Part shown: piece by piece, positions 8,117 through 16,676 of the stretch
Numbering within the stretch: the stretch's first letter is position 1
Layout: each line of letters opens with the position of its first letter
DNA from: Kaistia terrae
Lineage (GTDB): Bacteria > Pseudomonadota > Alphaproteobacteria > Rhizobiales > Kaistiaceae
Length of the DNA stretch: 64,000 nucleotides
Assembly (NCBI RefSeq): GCF_026344005.1
Contig: NZ_JAPKNH010000008.1
Coordinates: 119,405 to 183,404 of the forward strand
Direction of reading: 5' to 3'
Position numbers and translations under genes: made by a program
The notes under the pieces: model-generated
Database searches by the model: none
What the model was told of the DNA's origin: nothing
The model's input: the letters and a program-made list of their open reading frames with translations, nothing else

Positions 8117-8998
8117 ATGTCCATCTATTCGATCTGGGTGCTGGAATACGCCTATATTCCGGAAATGCCGCTGAGCGCGCTGGTCTATGGCGAGCACAAC
8201 AAGGGCACCTGCAAGCTTCCCTATGCCTACACGCTGCTGAAGAGCGACGACCACACCATCCTGATCGATTGCGGCCATGACGACGCCGCCTATGGCAAGT
8301 TCCTCGCCGATCGGTCGGGGGTGGTGAACTGGGCCTCGCCGCGCGACGTCCTGGCCGAAGTCGGGATGACGCCCGAGGATATCGACCACGTCATCATCAC
8401 CCACGCCCATTTCGACCATATGGGCGGGCTGGCGCTATTCCCGAACGCGAAATTCCACATCCAGGAGACCGAGCTTTCACGCTGGATCTGGGCGATGTCG
8501 CTCGACCGGCGCTTCCGCTGGCTGATGCGCACCACCGACCCCGCCGACATCCTGCGCTGCGTCGAACTCGCCCGCGACGGCCGCCTCGTCTCGGTGAATG
8601 GCGACCGCGAGGATGTCTTTCCCGGCATCGACTTGAGGATCGCCGCCGACACGCACACGCCCGGCTCGCAATTCGTCGTCATCCGCAATGACGGAAGGCG
8701 CGCGAGCGAGGACAGTTTCGTGATCACCGGCGACCTCGTCTACCGGATGGAGAACCTGCATGGCGGCGAACCGGCGGACCCGTTCTACCGGCCGGTCGGC
8801 ATGGGCATCGGCAGCCAGACCAACATGGTGTTCGCGCTCGACGCCATCGTGCAGGCAGCCGGCGGCGACCTCGGCCGGGTCGTCCCGCCGCACGAGGCGC
8901 GCCTGCCGGAAATGTTCCCGTCGCGTCGGAGCGAGGGGGGCCTGCAGGTGATCGAAGTCGCGCTGGCGGATGGAGCTACGAGTTTTGTGAGGCGGTAG
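8117..8998 (+). CDS. Metallo-beta-lactamase-fold hydrolase, N-acyl-homoserine-lactonase-like
   Basis: Zinc hydrolase of the MBL fold. The di-zinc motif HAHFDH is at residues 96-101; further ligands follow in order as in AiiA-type lactonases: His in ADTHTPGSQ, Asp and Tyr in VITGDLVYRMENL, and His in VPPHEARL. The start (SIYSIWVLEYAYIPEMPLSAL) also resembles that group. The reaction would be opening of the lactone ring of acyl-homoserine lactone signals, although related enzymes act on other lactones or esters. Length (293 residues) fits. GGGAGG precedes ATG 8117. No LuxI/LuxR gene is present in the window. Confidence 0.75.
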   Translation: MSIYSIWVLEYAYIPEMPLSALVYGEHNKGTCKLPYAYTLLKSDDHTILIDCGHDDAAYGKFLADRSGVVNWASPRDVLAEVGMTPEDIDHVIITHAHFDHMGGLALFPNAKFHIQETELSRWIWAMSLDRRFRWLMRTTDPADILRCVELARDGRLVSVNGDREDVFPGIDLRIAADTHTPGSQFVVIRNDGRRASEDSFVITGDLVYRMENLHGGEPADPFYRPVGMGIGSQTNMVFALDAIVQAAGGDLGRVVPPHEARLPEMFPSRRSEGGLQVIEVALADGATSFVRR

Positions 8999-9060
8999 GT
9001 TGTTCAGGCAGGCGGCATGCGCCCCTGCTGACAGAGCTACTCCCAGCCCACCCCTCCGCC

Positions 9061-9160
9061 GTCATCCCGGGCTTGACCCGGGATCCATGCAGCCGGGGCA
9101 TGGGGAGGTTCTGGCGGCGAGGAAAATAGCTGAATGGATCCTCGCCTCCACGAGGATGAC
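9061..9160. repeat. BIME-like palindrome-ended element, copy 4
   Basis: Starts with GTCATCCCGGGC and a near-perfect hairpin, contains GGATCCATGCAGCCGGGG, and closes through GCTGAATGGATCC to AGGATGAC. It sits between the convergent lactonase-like and PfkB kinase genes. Confidence 0.7.
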
Positions 9161-9217
9161 GCCGCGTTTGAGGCGACACCGTGCTTCACCCCAGCCGAAA
9201 TCCGGCTCGGCTACTCC

Positions 9218-10153
9218 CTACACCTCACCCCAGACGCGCGGGAGCGGGTCGCCGGCCGTGGGGCGGCCGCCGAGGACGGTCGTTGCCCGGGCGCCGGCTT
9301 CGACGCCGCGATGCAGGCAGGCATCGATGCCCTTGCCGGCAAGATGGGCCGCCAGGAAGCCAGCGAGAAACGCGTCGCCCGCCCCCGTCGTGTCGGCGAC
9401 CTCGACCTTGGGCGCGGGTGCCTTGAGGCGGACGGAAAGATTGGCCGCTTCGGCCCCTTCGGCGCCGCGCTTGATCACGGCGAGGTCATAACGCGCCGTC
9501 AGGAAACGGATCTGCTCGGCCGTGTTGCGCGTGCCGGTGAGACACAAGGCTTCCTCGGCATTCGGGAAGATGATCGAGGCGTCGCTGGTCCAGCCGAGGA
9601 AATTCGAAGGGCCGACCTCTTCAAGAAAGCCGACCGAGGCGGGATCGACGGTCACCGTGATGCCGCGCGCCCGCGCCACCGCCATCAGCGCCATCACGGC
9701 CGCCCGCGGCCCCGGCGTAAACAGCGAATAGCCGGAGACATGCACGAGATCTATCTGGTTCAGCATCGAAAAGGGCAGATCCTCGGCCGAAAGCCCGTCA
9801 TTGGCGCCGCGATCGGTCAGGAAGCTGCGTTCGCCATCCTCCGAAAGAATGACGATCAGCATGCCGGTCGTGCGCTCGTCATCGGCGGAGAGCACCGGAA
9901 CAACGCCGGCATCCCGCAGCGCCTGCTCCTGCTCGGCCAGATCGCGACGGCCGACCCGGCCGGCAAAGGCGACGGGAATGCCGAAATGCGCCAGCCAGGC
10001 CGCCTGGTTGCAGCCCGAGCCGCCCGGATACAGGCCGATCTTGGCGCGCCGGTCGGAGCCCACGACCAGCGGCCCGTCCGGTCGCACAATGACATCGGTC
10101 ATGACATCGCCGACGACGAGCATGCGGGGACGGGGCGGAGCGGAGGCAGTCAT
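9218..10153 (-). CDS. PfkB-family carbohydrate kinase
   Basis: Sugar or nucleoside kinase of the ribokinase superfamily, transferring phosphate from ATP to a sugar hydroxyl. The N-terminal motif GGSGCNQAAWLAHFG and the C-terminal signature DTTGAGDAFLAGFLAAH with the catalytic Asp are both intact. From ATG at 10153 the protein has 311 residues, normal for the family; in-frame upstream codons up to 10246 are rejected because the conserved domain begins at MLVVGDVMTD. Given the nucleoside hydrolase and deoC upstream, it may phosphorylate ribose or deoxyribose. That is inference, since the gene lies on the other strand and is separated from them. Confidence 0.85.
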   Translation of the reverse strand: MTASAPPRPRMLVVGDVMTDVIVRPDGPLVVGSDRRAKIGLYPGGSGCNQAAWLAHFGIPVAFAGRVGRRDLAEQEQALRDAGVVPVLSADDERTTGMLIVILSEDGERSFLTDRGANDGLSAEDLPFSMLNQIDLVHVSGYSLFTPGPRAAVMALMAVARARGITVTVDPASVGFLEEVGPSNFLGWTSDASIIFPNAEEALCLTGTRNTAEQIRFLTARYDLAVIKRGAEGAEAANLSVRLKAPAPKVEVADTTGAGDAFLAGFLAAHLAGKGIDACLHRGVEAGARATTVLGGRPTAGDPLPRVWGEV

Positions 10154-10278
10154 GGCGAAACTCGAATCGGACAGGAGGTTGGTCTCTCTCCTATAGAGAG
10201 GAATGAAGCCGGCATTAAGCTTGAACCGCGCGGCCGATGGCTCCATGTCTGGGCCAGCTCATTCTCACCGAGGCCCGC

Positions 10279-12327
10279 ATGACTGTCGACAATCCGCTTC
10301 TCGCGCCCTGGAACACGCCGTTCGGCGTCCCGCCTTTCGCCACCATCGATCCCGACCACTATACCCCCGCCTTCCAGGCGGCGATCGCCGAGCATGAGAC
10401 GGAGATCGCGGCGATTGCAGACAATGCCGAGGCGCCGAGCTTCGACAACACGATTTCTGCGATGGAACGCGCCGGCCGAAAGCTTGACCGCGTCGCCAGT
10501 GTCTTCTTCAACCTGACCGGCGCGCATACCAACGACGCGCTGGAGACGATCGAGCTCGATCTCGCCCCCGTATTGGCGCGGCACAGCAACGGCATCTACC
10601 AGAACGCAAAACTGTTCGACCGCATCGACACGCTGTTCAAGGCCGGCAATGACGGGCTCGACGCCGAGCAGGCCCGCGTGCTGGAGCGCTATCACACCAG
10701 TTTTGTGCGCGCCGGCGCCGGCCTGCCGCCGGAGGCCAAGACCCGGCTTGGCGCCATCGCCGAAAGACTGGCGACGCTCGGCACCAATTTCGGCCAGAAC
10801 GTACTCGCCGACGAGAAAAGCTGGAGTTTGACGCTGGAAGGCGAGGACGATCTCGCCGGCCTGCCCGATTTCCTGCGCGATGCAGCATCACAGGCGGCCA
10901 GGGATCGTGGCCTCGACGGCAAGCATGTTATCACGCTGTCGCGCTCGTCGATCGAGCCGTTCCTACAGTTTTCCGCCCGGCGCGACCTGCGCGAGAAGGC
11001 GTTCGCCGCCTGGACCGCGCGGGGCGAAGCCGGCAAGACCGATAACCGCGCCATCATCGCCGAAACCGTCAAGCTGCGCTCCGAGCGGGCGAAGCTGCTC
11101 GGGTTTGCCACCTTCGCGCATTACCGGCTCGACGATTCCATGGCCAAAACGCCGGAAGCGGCGATGGGCCTGCTCAAATCGGTATGGAAGCCGGCTCGCA
11201 CACAGGCGATCGCCGAGCGCGAGGCGCTGCAAGCTCTGGCGCAAGCGGAAGGGGGCAATTTCAACGTTGCCGCCTGGGACTGGCGCTACTATTCGGAGAA
11301 GCGGCGCAAGGCCGAGTTCGATCTCGATGAGAGCCAGCTGAAGCCCTATCTCCAGCTCGACAAGATCATCGAGGCCGCCTTCGACACAGCGACGCGACTG
11401 TTCGGCGTCACCTTCACCGAACGCTTCGACGTGCCCGTCTACCACCCGGACGTTCGCGTTTTCGAGGTGAAGGATCGCGACGGCAACCCGGTCGGCCTGT
11501 TTCTCGGCGACTATTTTGCCCGTTCCTCCAAGCGCTCCGGTGCATGGATGAGCGAATATCGCGGCCAGGAGAAGCTCACCGGCGATATCCGGCCTGTCAT
11601 CGTCAACGTGATGAACTTCGCCAAGGCGGCAGAGGGCCAGCCGACGCTGCTGTCCTTCGACGACGCCCGCACGCTGTTCCACGAATTCGGCCACGGCCTG
11701 CACGGGCTGCTATCGGACGTCACCTATCCGATGATCGCCGGCACCAATGTGGCCCGCGATTTCGTCGAGTTCCCGTCGCAGCTCTATGAACACTGGTTTG
11801 AGCAGCCAGAAGTGCTGGAGCGCTTCGCGCTGCACTACAAGACCGGCGAGCCGATGCCGAAGGCCCTGATCGAGAAGCTGATGGCGAGCCGCACCTTCAA
11901 CCAGGGCTTTGCCACGGTCGAATACGTGTCGTCAGCGCTGGTCGATCTCGAACTGCATTTGCTCGACAACACCGACGGCCTCGACTCCCCCGCCTTCGAA
12001 CAGAAGGTGCTAGATGACATCGGCATGCCGGAGGCGATGGTGATGCGGCACCGCTCGCCGCATTTCCAGCATGTCTTCGCCGGCGACGGCTATTCCTCGG
12101 CCTATTATTCCTATCTCTGGTCGGAAGTGCTCGATGCCGATGGATTTGGTGCCTTCGAGGAGGCTGGCGACCTGTTTGCGCCAACCGTCGCTGCCAAGCT
12201 TCGGGACTACGTCTATTCGGCCGGCAATCGCCGCAAGCCGGATGAGGCCTATCGCGCCTTCCGCGGACGCGACCCGGAGCCATCCGCTCTGCTGAAGAAG
12301 CGCGGCCTGCTGGAGGCGGCGGAATAG
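10279..12327 (+). CDS. M3-family zinc metallopeptidase (oligopeptidase A / Dcp type)
   Basis: Cytoplasmic oligopeptidase or dipeptidyl carboxypeptidase. The zinc-binding HEFGHGLHGLLSD motif is at residues 468-480, with the downstream family segment SALVDLELHLLD. The N-terminal part (NPLLAPWNTPFGVPPFATI) is typical of this group. At 682 residues it has full family length. ATG 10279 is chosen over the in-frame ATG at 10237 because family members begin close to NPLL. It has no signal peptide. The promoter gap is shared with the divergent PfkB kinase. It likely finishes degradation of peptides produced by proteases or imported ones. Confidence 0.9.
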   Translation: MTVDNPLLAPWNTPFGVPPFATIDPDHYTPAFQAAIAEHETEIAAIADNAEAPSFDNTISAMERAGRKLDRVASVFFNLTGAHTNDALETIELDLAPVLARHSNGIYQNAKLFDRIDTLFKAGNDGLDAEQARVLERYHTSFVRAGAGLPPEAKTRLGAIAERLATLGTNFGQNVLADEKSWSLTLEGEDDLAGLPDFLRDAASQAARDRGLDGKHVITLSRSSIEPFLQFSARRDLREKAFAAWTARGEAGKTDNRAIIAETVKLRSERAKLLGFATFAHYRLDDSMAKTPEAAMGLLKSVWKPARTQAIAEREALQALAQAEGGNFNVAAWDWRYYSEKRRKAEFDLDESQLKPYLQLDKIIEAAFDTATRLFGVTFTERFDVPVYHPDVRVFEVKDRDGNPVGLFLGDYFARSSKRSGAWMSEYRGQEKLTGDIRPVIVNVMNFAKAAEGQPTLLSFDDARTLFHEFGHGLHGLLSDVTYPMIAGTNVARDFVEFPSQLYEHWFEQPEVLERFALHYKTGEPMPKALIEKLMASRTFNQGFATVEYVSSALVDLELHLLDNTDGLDSPAFEQKVLDDIGMPEAMVMRHRSPHFQHVFAGDGYSSAYYSYLWSEVLDADGFGAFEEAGDLFAPTVAAKLRDYVYSAGNRRKPDEAYRAFRGRDPEPSALLKKRGLLEAAE

Positions 12328-12456
12328 CCCATCCCTACCGCTTCGGCGTCGCGATTTTCGCGGCGCCCGACGGGCTTCACCAATTCGCGGCGCAGCGCTA
12401 GTCTTGATGGGATTAATCGCTATTGTCCGCGGCTAATCATTGAGAGGATCCGTGCC

Positions 12457-12651
12457 ATGGCCGTTTCGAAGACCGACCTGAATCAAATCGAGCTGAAGAC
12501 GCTGGCCCGCGTCGCGCGTCCCGGCCCCTATGTCGGCCTCAACGGCAAGGCCGTGCAGAAACTGATCGAGTTGGGCCTCGTCCGGACGCGCGTCGCCGGC
12601 TACGTCCTGACCGAAGAAGGCATCGGCATCCTGCGCGCCGACGCCGAATAA
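12457..12651 (+). CDS. Small conserved-looking hypothetical protein (64 aa)
   Basis: A compact 64-residue protein preceded by GAGAGGAT. The sequence looks like a winged-helix or helix-turn-helix fold (GKAVQKLIELGLVRTRV, then GYVLTEEGIGILRAD), similar to small MarR-like or phage-repressor-like domains. I cannot assign a function. It is monocistronic, ending at a strong terminator shared with the convergent SDR gene. Confidence 0.65.
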   Translation: MAVSKTDLNQIELKTLARVARPGPYVGLNGKAVQKLIELGLVRTRVAGYVLTEEGIGILRADAE

Positions 12652-12667
12652 GCACGCCTCACCCAGT

Positions 12668-12708
12668 AAAAAGCCCCCGCGCGAAGAGCCTTCACCGGGG
12701 GCTTTTTT
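12668..12708. terminator. Bidirectional rho-independent terminator
   Basis: AAAAAGCCCCCG pairs with CGGGGGCTTTTTT. The T-runs on both strands mean it can end both the small gene at 12457-12651 and the convergent SDR gene. Confidence 0.85.
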
Positions 12709-12735
12709 AATTGTGAACCGACGACGTCCGTCGCC

Positions 12736-13530
12736 TCAATCCGGCAGGACGACACCGATCTTGGCCAGCAGGCCGCCGTCGACCTTGTATTCGCCGCCGG
12801 TGCAGAAGGCGGCCCGCGGGCCGGCCAGGAAGGCGACCATCGCGCCGACATCCTCGATCCGTCCGACCCGGCCGATCGGATGCGCGGCGCCCCACAAGGC
12901 GATCACTTCATCCTCCGTCTTGCCGTCGAGATTCTCGCTCGCAGCGAAACGCAGCATCGGCGTATCGATCGAGCCGGGGCAGACCGCATTGACGCGAATG
13001 CCGTCCTTGGCGTGATCGAGCGCCATGGCGCGGGTCAGCGCCAGCAGGCCACCCTTCGAGGCGACATAGGCGGCGACATTGGTCTGGCAGGCGATGCCCT
13101 GCACCGAGGCGATGTTGACGATCGCGCCGCCGCCGTTCTTGCGCATCACCGGAATGGCATGGTGGGCGGTGAGATACGTGCCCTTCAGATTGACGCCCAG
13201 CACGCGGTCCCAATCGGCTTCGGACATGGTTTCGACGGTGCCATAGGGCTGGATCGCGGCGCTGTTGACGATGATGTCGATGCGGCCGAATTTTTCGACC
13301 GTCTCCGCCACCATGGCCGCGACCGACGCATTGCTCGAAACGTCGCCGACAATGCCATGCGCCGTCGCGCCTGCGGCCTCCAACGCCGCGACAGCCTTGT
13401 CCAGCGCGCCCTTGTCGAGCCCAAACAGCACGATCGTCGCTCCGTCAGCGGCCAGCGCCTGCGCGCCACCAAAACCGATGCCGGTAGCCCCGCCGGTGAC
13501 GATTGCCACCTTGCCTGCCAATTCCACCAT
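12736..13530 (-). CDS. SDR-family oxidoreductase
   Basis: Classical short-chain dehydrogenase/reductase, 264 residues. The NAD(P)-binding GGATGIGFGGA lies at about residues 13-23; NSAAIQP replaces the usual NNAG; the catalytic tyrosine and lysine are in AAYVASKGG with the serine in IVNIASVQG; NAVCPGSIDTPM closes the active-site region. ATG 13530 has GGGAGA 7 bases upstream. Substrate unknown. The bidirectional terminator lies downstream, and a TetR gene ends 175 bases upstream on the same strand. Confidence 0.88.
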   Translation of the reverse strand: MVELAGKVAIVTGGATGIGFGGAQALAADGATIVLFGLDKGALDKAVAALEAAGATAHGIVGDVSSNASVAAMVAETVEKFGRIDIIVNSAAIQPYGTVETMSEADWDRVLGVNLKGTYLTAHHAIPVMRKNGGGAIVNIASVQGIACQTNVAAYVASKGGLLALTRAMALDHAKDGIRVNAVCPGSIDTPMLRFAASENLDGKTEDEVIALWGAAHPIGRVGRIEDVGAMVAFLAGPRAAFCTGGEYKVDGGLLAKIGVVLPD

Positions 13531-13705
13531 TCTTGTCTCTCCCCGAATTGTTTTCCGGCAGGGTGCGGCGCTTCGCGCCACCCTCCCCCGCTGCCGGTCG
13601 TACCGCGCCAGCCTCGGCGATCTGTCCGATGCGGCCAAGGTGCCATTCCCGCCGGCCAAGCGCCATGACCTAGCATGCGAGACACGCGAATTTCCGCAGC
13701 CGTTG

Positions 13706-14293
13706 CTACCGACGCCCGCGCTCGCCAGCCAGCAGCACAGCAACAAAGCGCACCAGGCTGTGCTGGACATGCTCGGCGACGTCGCCCACGGGATCGAAAC
13801 TCCACCAAAGCAGCGAGCCCTGCCACTGCGACGCCATCAATAGACCGATATCCGCCGGCGCGGTCGCCGTATCGACGAAGCAGGCGTCGAGAGCCTCGGC
13901 TAGCGCCGCCCGCCAGCGCGCGCCGCGGGCCCGAAGCAACGGGTCGCGCAAATCCTCGCGCAGCACCAGCAGGCCCTCCGCATAGGCTTCGATCTCGCCA
14001 TAATCGGAAAGACCGACCAGCAGCGCGATTGCCCCGGCGGGGTTCCTGGGCACAGCGGCGGCAAGCGCCGCTGTCCTCTCGTCGAGCCCGTCCCAGGCGC
14101 GCAGCAACGCCGCCTGCTTCAACGCCGCTTTGCTGCCGAAACGCTGGACGAGCGTCGAGCCGGATAGCCCGCAAGAGCGCGCCAGATTCTCGAAGGTAAG
14201 CGCCTCCGGCCCGCGCTCATGCAGCAGCGCCAGCGCCGCCTGCAGAACAGCTTCATCCGACAAGGTCTTCCGGCGCGGCATGTTGACATCCAT
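13706..14293 (-). CDS. TetR/AcrR-family regulator
   Basis: One-component repressor, 195 residues. The N-terminal HTH reads EAVLQAALALLHERGPEALT, then FENLARSCGLSGSTLVQRF. The C-terminal half (residues 70-190) is a variable helical ligand domain. It is divergent from the SDR at 14371; the intervening DNA carries a direct repeat overlapping the regulator start, so it probably represses itself and the SDR. A second in-frame ATG (MPRRKTL) at 14281 is an alternative start. Confidence 0.85.
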   Translation of the reverse strand: MDVNMPRRKTLSDEAVLQAALALLHERGPEALTFENLARSCGLSGSTLVQRFGSKAALKQAALLRAWDGLDERTAALAAAVPRNPAGAIALLVGLSDYGEIEAYAEGLLVLREDLRDPLLRARGARWRAALAEALDACFVDTATAPADIGLLMASQWQGSLLWWSFDPVGDVAEHVQHSLVRFVAVLLAGERGRR

Positions 14294-14323
14294 TTATAAG
14301 CGAATATTTGTTTATATACGAAT
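14293..14323. promoter_or_regulatory. Direct-repeat candidate operator for the TetR/SDR pair
   Basis: TTTATAAGCGAAT (14293-14305) and TTTATATACGAAT (14311-14323), two mismatches apart, with an 18-bp period, in the AT-rich gap between divergent genes. Confidence 0.45.
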
Positions 14324-14370
14324 CGAACCACCCGGACCAGCGCGCCGCGCGGCAAAAGGAAGAGAAAATC

Positions 14371-15279
14371 ATGACTTTGAAAGGGAAAGTGGCGCTCGTT
14401 GCCGGCGCAACCCGTGGCGCCGGGCGCGGCATTGCCGCCGAACTCGGCGCAGCCGGCGCGACCGTCTATGTCAGCGGCCGCACGACGCGCGACCGTCCAT
14501 CGGAATACCAGCGCGCTGAGACGATCGAGGAGACGGCCGAGTTAGTGACCGCGCTTGGCGGTCGCGGCATTGCCGTGCCGACCGACCATCTCATACCCGA
14601 CGCGGTCCGCGCGCTGGTCGAACGCATCCGCCGTGACGAGGGCAAGCTGGATATCCTGGTCAACGACATCTGGGGCGGCGAAAAGCTGTTCGAATGGAAC
14701 AAGCCGGTTTGGGAGCACAATCTCGAAAACGGACTGCGCCTGCTCCGTCTCGGCATCGACACCCATCTGATCACCGCGCATTTCGCGCTACCGCTCCTGA
14801 TCGCCAATCCGGGCGGACTACTGGTGGAGATGACAGACGGCACGGCTGACTACAACGCCACGCGTTACCGGCTGTCGCCCTTCTACGATCTCGCCAAGAC
14901 GGCCGTGAACCGCATGGGCTGGTCGCATGCCAGGGATCTGGCGCCACACGGTGCGACGTCCGTATCGCTGACGCCCGGCTGGCTGCGCTCCGAGATGATG
15001 CTGGAGGCGTTCGGCGTTCGCGAGGACAATTGGCGCGATGCGATCGCGGCCCAGCCCCATTTCGTCATTTCGGAAACGCCGCGCTTCGTCGGGCGCGCCG
15101 TCGCGGCTCTGGCGGCCGACCCCGACCGCACCCGCTGGAACGGCCAGTCGCTTTCCAGCGGCGGACTGGCAAAAGCCTACGGCTTCACCGATCTCGACGG
15201 CTCGCAGCCGGACGCCTGGCGCTATCTGGTCGAAGTGCAGGAAGCCGATAAACCGACCGACGCGACCGGCTATCGCTAG
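14371..15279 (+). CDS. SDR-family oxidoreductase (TetR-linked)
   Basis: Short-chain dehydrogenase of 302 residues. Cofactor motif AGATRGAGRGIAAELG sits at residues 11-26; VNDIWGG follows where NNAG is usual; the catalytic YxxxK is in FYDLAKTAVNRM. The C-terminal extension beyond 270 residues is longer than in classical SDRs. The start at 14371 follows AAGGAAGAG; an in-frame TTG at 14308 is rejected because it lies in the operator region. It is probably controlled by the divergent TetR gene. Substrate unknown. Confidence 0.87.
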   Translation: MTLKGKVALVAGATRGAGRGIAAELGAAGATVYVSGRTTRDRPSEYQRAETIEETAELVTALGGRGIAVPTDHLIPDAVRALVERIRRDEGKLDILVNDIWGGEKLFEWNKPVWEHNLENGLRLLRLGIDTHLITAHFALPLLIANPGGLLVEMTDGTADYNATRYRLSPFYDLAKTAVNRMGWSHARDLAPHGATSVSLTPGWLRSEMMLEAFGVREDNWRDAIAAQPHFVISETPRFVGRAVAALAADPDRTRWNGQSLSSGGLAKAYGFTDLDGSQPDAWRYLVEVQEADKPTDATGYR

Positions 15280-15444
15280 GCTGTTGGCCGTTGCGAGCCG
15301 GGGCATGGCTATATCCACCGGCATCCGGACACGAGAGCGATGAAATACCGGCGTCATCGACGATGATGGCGTGTCCAAATGGCGTTTACTTGTCCGTAGA
15401 AGCTTTGGCGTATCGCTTTGGGTTCACAACAAAGAGGAAACGCC

Positions 15445-15945
15445 ATGCAGATCACTCGAATCAGCAAGACAGCACTCGTCGCGTCGATTGCCTTCTTCGC
15501 GACACTGGTCGCCTTCGGCAACATCACGGACTATGGCTCGAACTTCGAGTTCGTGCGCCACGTCCTGATGATGGATACGATCTTCCCGAACGCCACCATC
15601 CACTATCGCGCCATCACCAGCCCGACGCTGCATCACGCCTTCTACATTCTGATCATCGCGGCCGAGACGCTGACGGCGATCCTGTGCTGGATCGGCACCT
15701 TCGCCATGCTCGGCCGCCTCGGCGCCGACGCCCGCTCCTTCAACCGATCCAAGAAGTGGGCAATCGGCGGCCTCGCCTTCGGCTTTCTCGTCTGGCAGGT
15801 CGCGTTCCTGTCCGTGGGCGGCGAATGGTTCGGCATGTGGATGTCGCAGACCTGGAACGGCATCGAATCGGCGTTCCACTTCTTCATCACCATCATCGCG
15901 GTCCTGATCTTCGTCTCGATGCCGGACACCGAACTGAACGACTGA
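15445..15945 (+). CDS. DUF2165-family small membrane protein
   Basis: Inner-membrane protein of 166 residues with four predicted hydrophobic segments: about residues 9-25, 62-85, 108-127 and 139-157. NITDYGSNFEFVRHVLMMD after helix 1 and SAFHFFITIIAVL near the end are characteristic of the DUF2165 family. Function is unknown in the family. The start at 15445 follows GAGGAAA. It stands alone and is followed by a hairpin. Confidence 0.8.
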   Translation: MQITRISKTALVASIAFFATLVAFGNITDYGSNFEFVRHVLMMDTIFPNATIHYRAITSPTLHHAFYILIIAAETLTAILCWIGTFAMLGRLGADARSFNRSKKWAIGGLAFGFLVWQVAFLSVGGEWFGMWMSQTWNGIESAFHFFITIIAVLIFVSMPDTELND

Positions 15946-15954
15946 CCAATAGAG

Positions 15955-15983
15955 CACCAGCGTCAGGATTCCCGACGCTGGTG
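15955..15983 (+). terminator. Hairpin after the DUF2165 gene
   Basis: CACCAGCGTC pairs perfectly with GACGCTGGTG across a 9-base loop, 9 bases after the stop codon. No T-run follows, so factor-dependent termination or 3' protection is possible. Confidence 0.55.
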
Positions 15984-16140
15984 TCTCCGCATGAGTCAGG
16001 CACGGCGTTCGGACCCGCTGTTTTGCGAGGCGAAATTTTCGCGCACGGGTTGTGACGGCGGTCATACTGTATTCAGAGCAGAAACGACTAGGCTGCGGCG
16101 TCAGCCAGCAATATCGCTGGCGAATTCGCAGGGAACTGAA

Positions 16141-16476
16141 ATGAAGAAGCTGCTGGCTTTGTCCCTTGTACTCGCCGTCGCCATGTCCGGAACGGCGATG
16201 GCCAAGGTAAAAAAAGGCAAGATCACGCTCTTCCCTGACGGCACATGGGGCTGCGTCGGTCCCGGCGGCGAGATCATCCCTCAGAACAGTTCCGGCGGTT
16301 GGATTGTCGTCAACCCGCCCAAGGCTATCGGCGGCGGCTGCACTGGCGGCGCCCTAGTGCGCGGCAGTTCGACAAGCTTCAGCCCAAAGCCCGAGACTCC
16401 CGTCGGGACCAAGAATCTCAAGGCTCAACCCGACGCAGCCGCTCAGGCTGCCCCCGCGCCAGCCATCAAGAAATAG
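16141..16476 (+). CDS. Small exported protein (111 aa)
   Basis: Secreted or periplasmic protein of unknown function. A Sec signal peptide (MKKLLALSLVLAVAMSGTAMA) occupies residues 1-21 with a likely AMA/K cleavage. The mature part starts VKKGKITLFPDGTWGCVGPG, contains two cysteines that could pair, and ends in a low-complexity Ala/Pro/Gln tail with AAAQAAPAPAIKK. GGGAACTGAA precedes ATG. I do not recognise the family. Confidence 0.7.
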   Translation: MKKLLALSLVLAVAMSGTAMAKVKKGKITLFPDGTWGCVGPGGEIIPQNSSGGWIVVNPPKAIGGGCTGGALVRGSSTSFSPKPETPVGTKNLKAQPDAAAQAAPAPAIKK

Positions 16477-16649
16477 AACCGCAGACTTCAGGGGTGCGCA
16501 TCTTGCGCGCCCCTGGCTCTAGGCGGTGATGCACTTAGCCATCCGGCCATAGCCGGCACGGGCTCACTCCCAAGCCGAGCAGAGGGCCGGCCGCCGGCCC
16601 CTCCCTTCTTGAAAAGCCCCAAAACAGATCGCAAAATCTTCTTTAAAAA

Positions 16650-16667
16650 ATACCGACCGTTCGGTAT
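16650..16667. promoter_or_regulatory. Palindromic TetR-type operator
   Basis: ATACCGACCGTTCGGTAT is an 18-bp near-perfect palindrome (two mismatched positions) ending 9 bases before the TetR start codon. Placement and form fit autoregulation of the TetR-SMR pair. Confidence 0.6.
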
Positions 16668-16676
16668 GTTTAAAGC

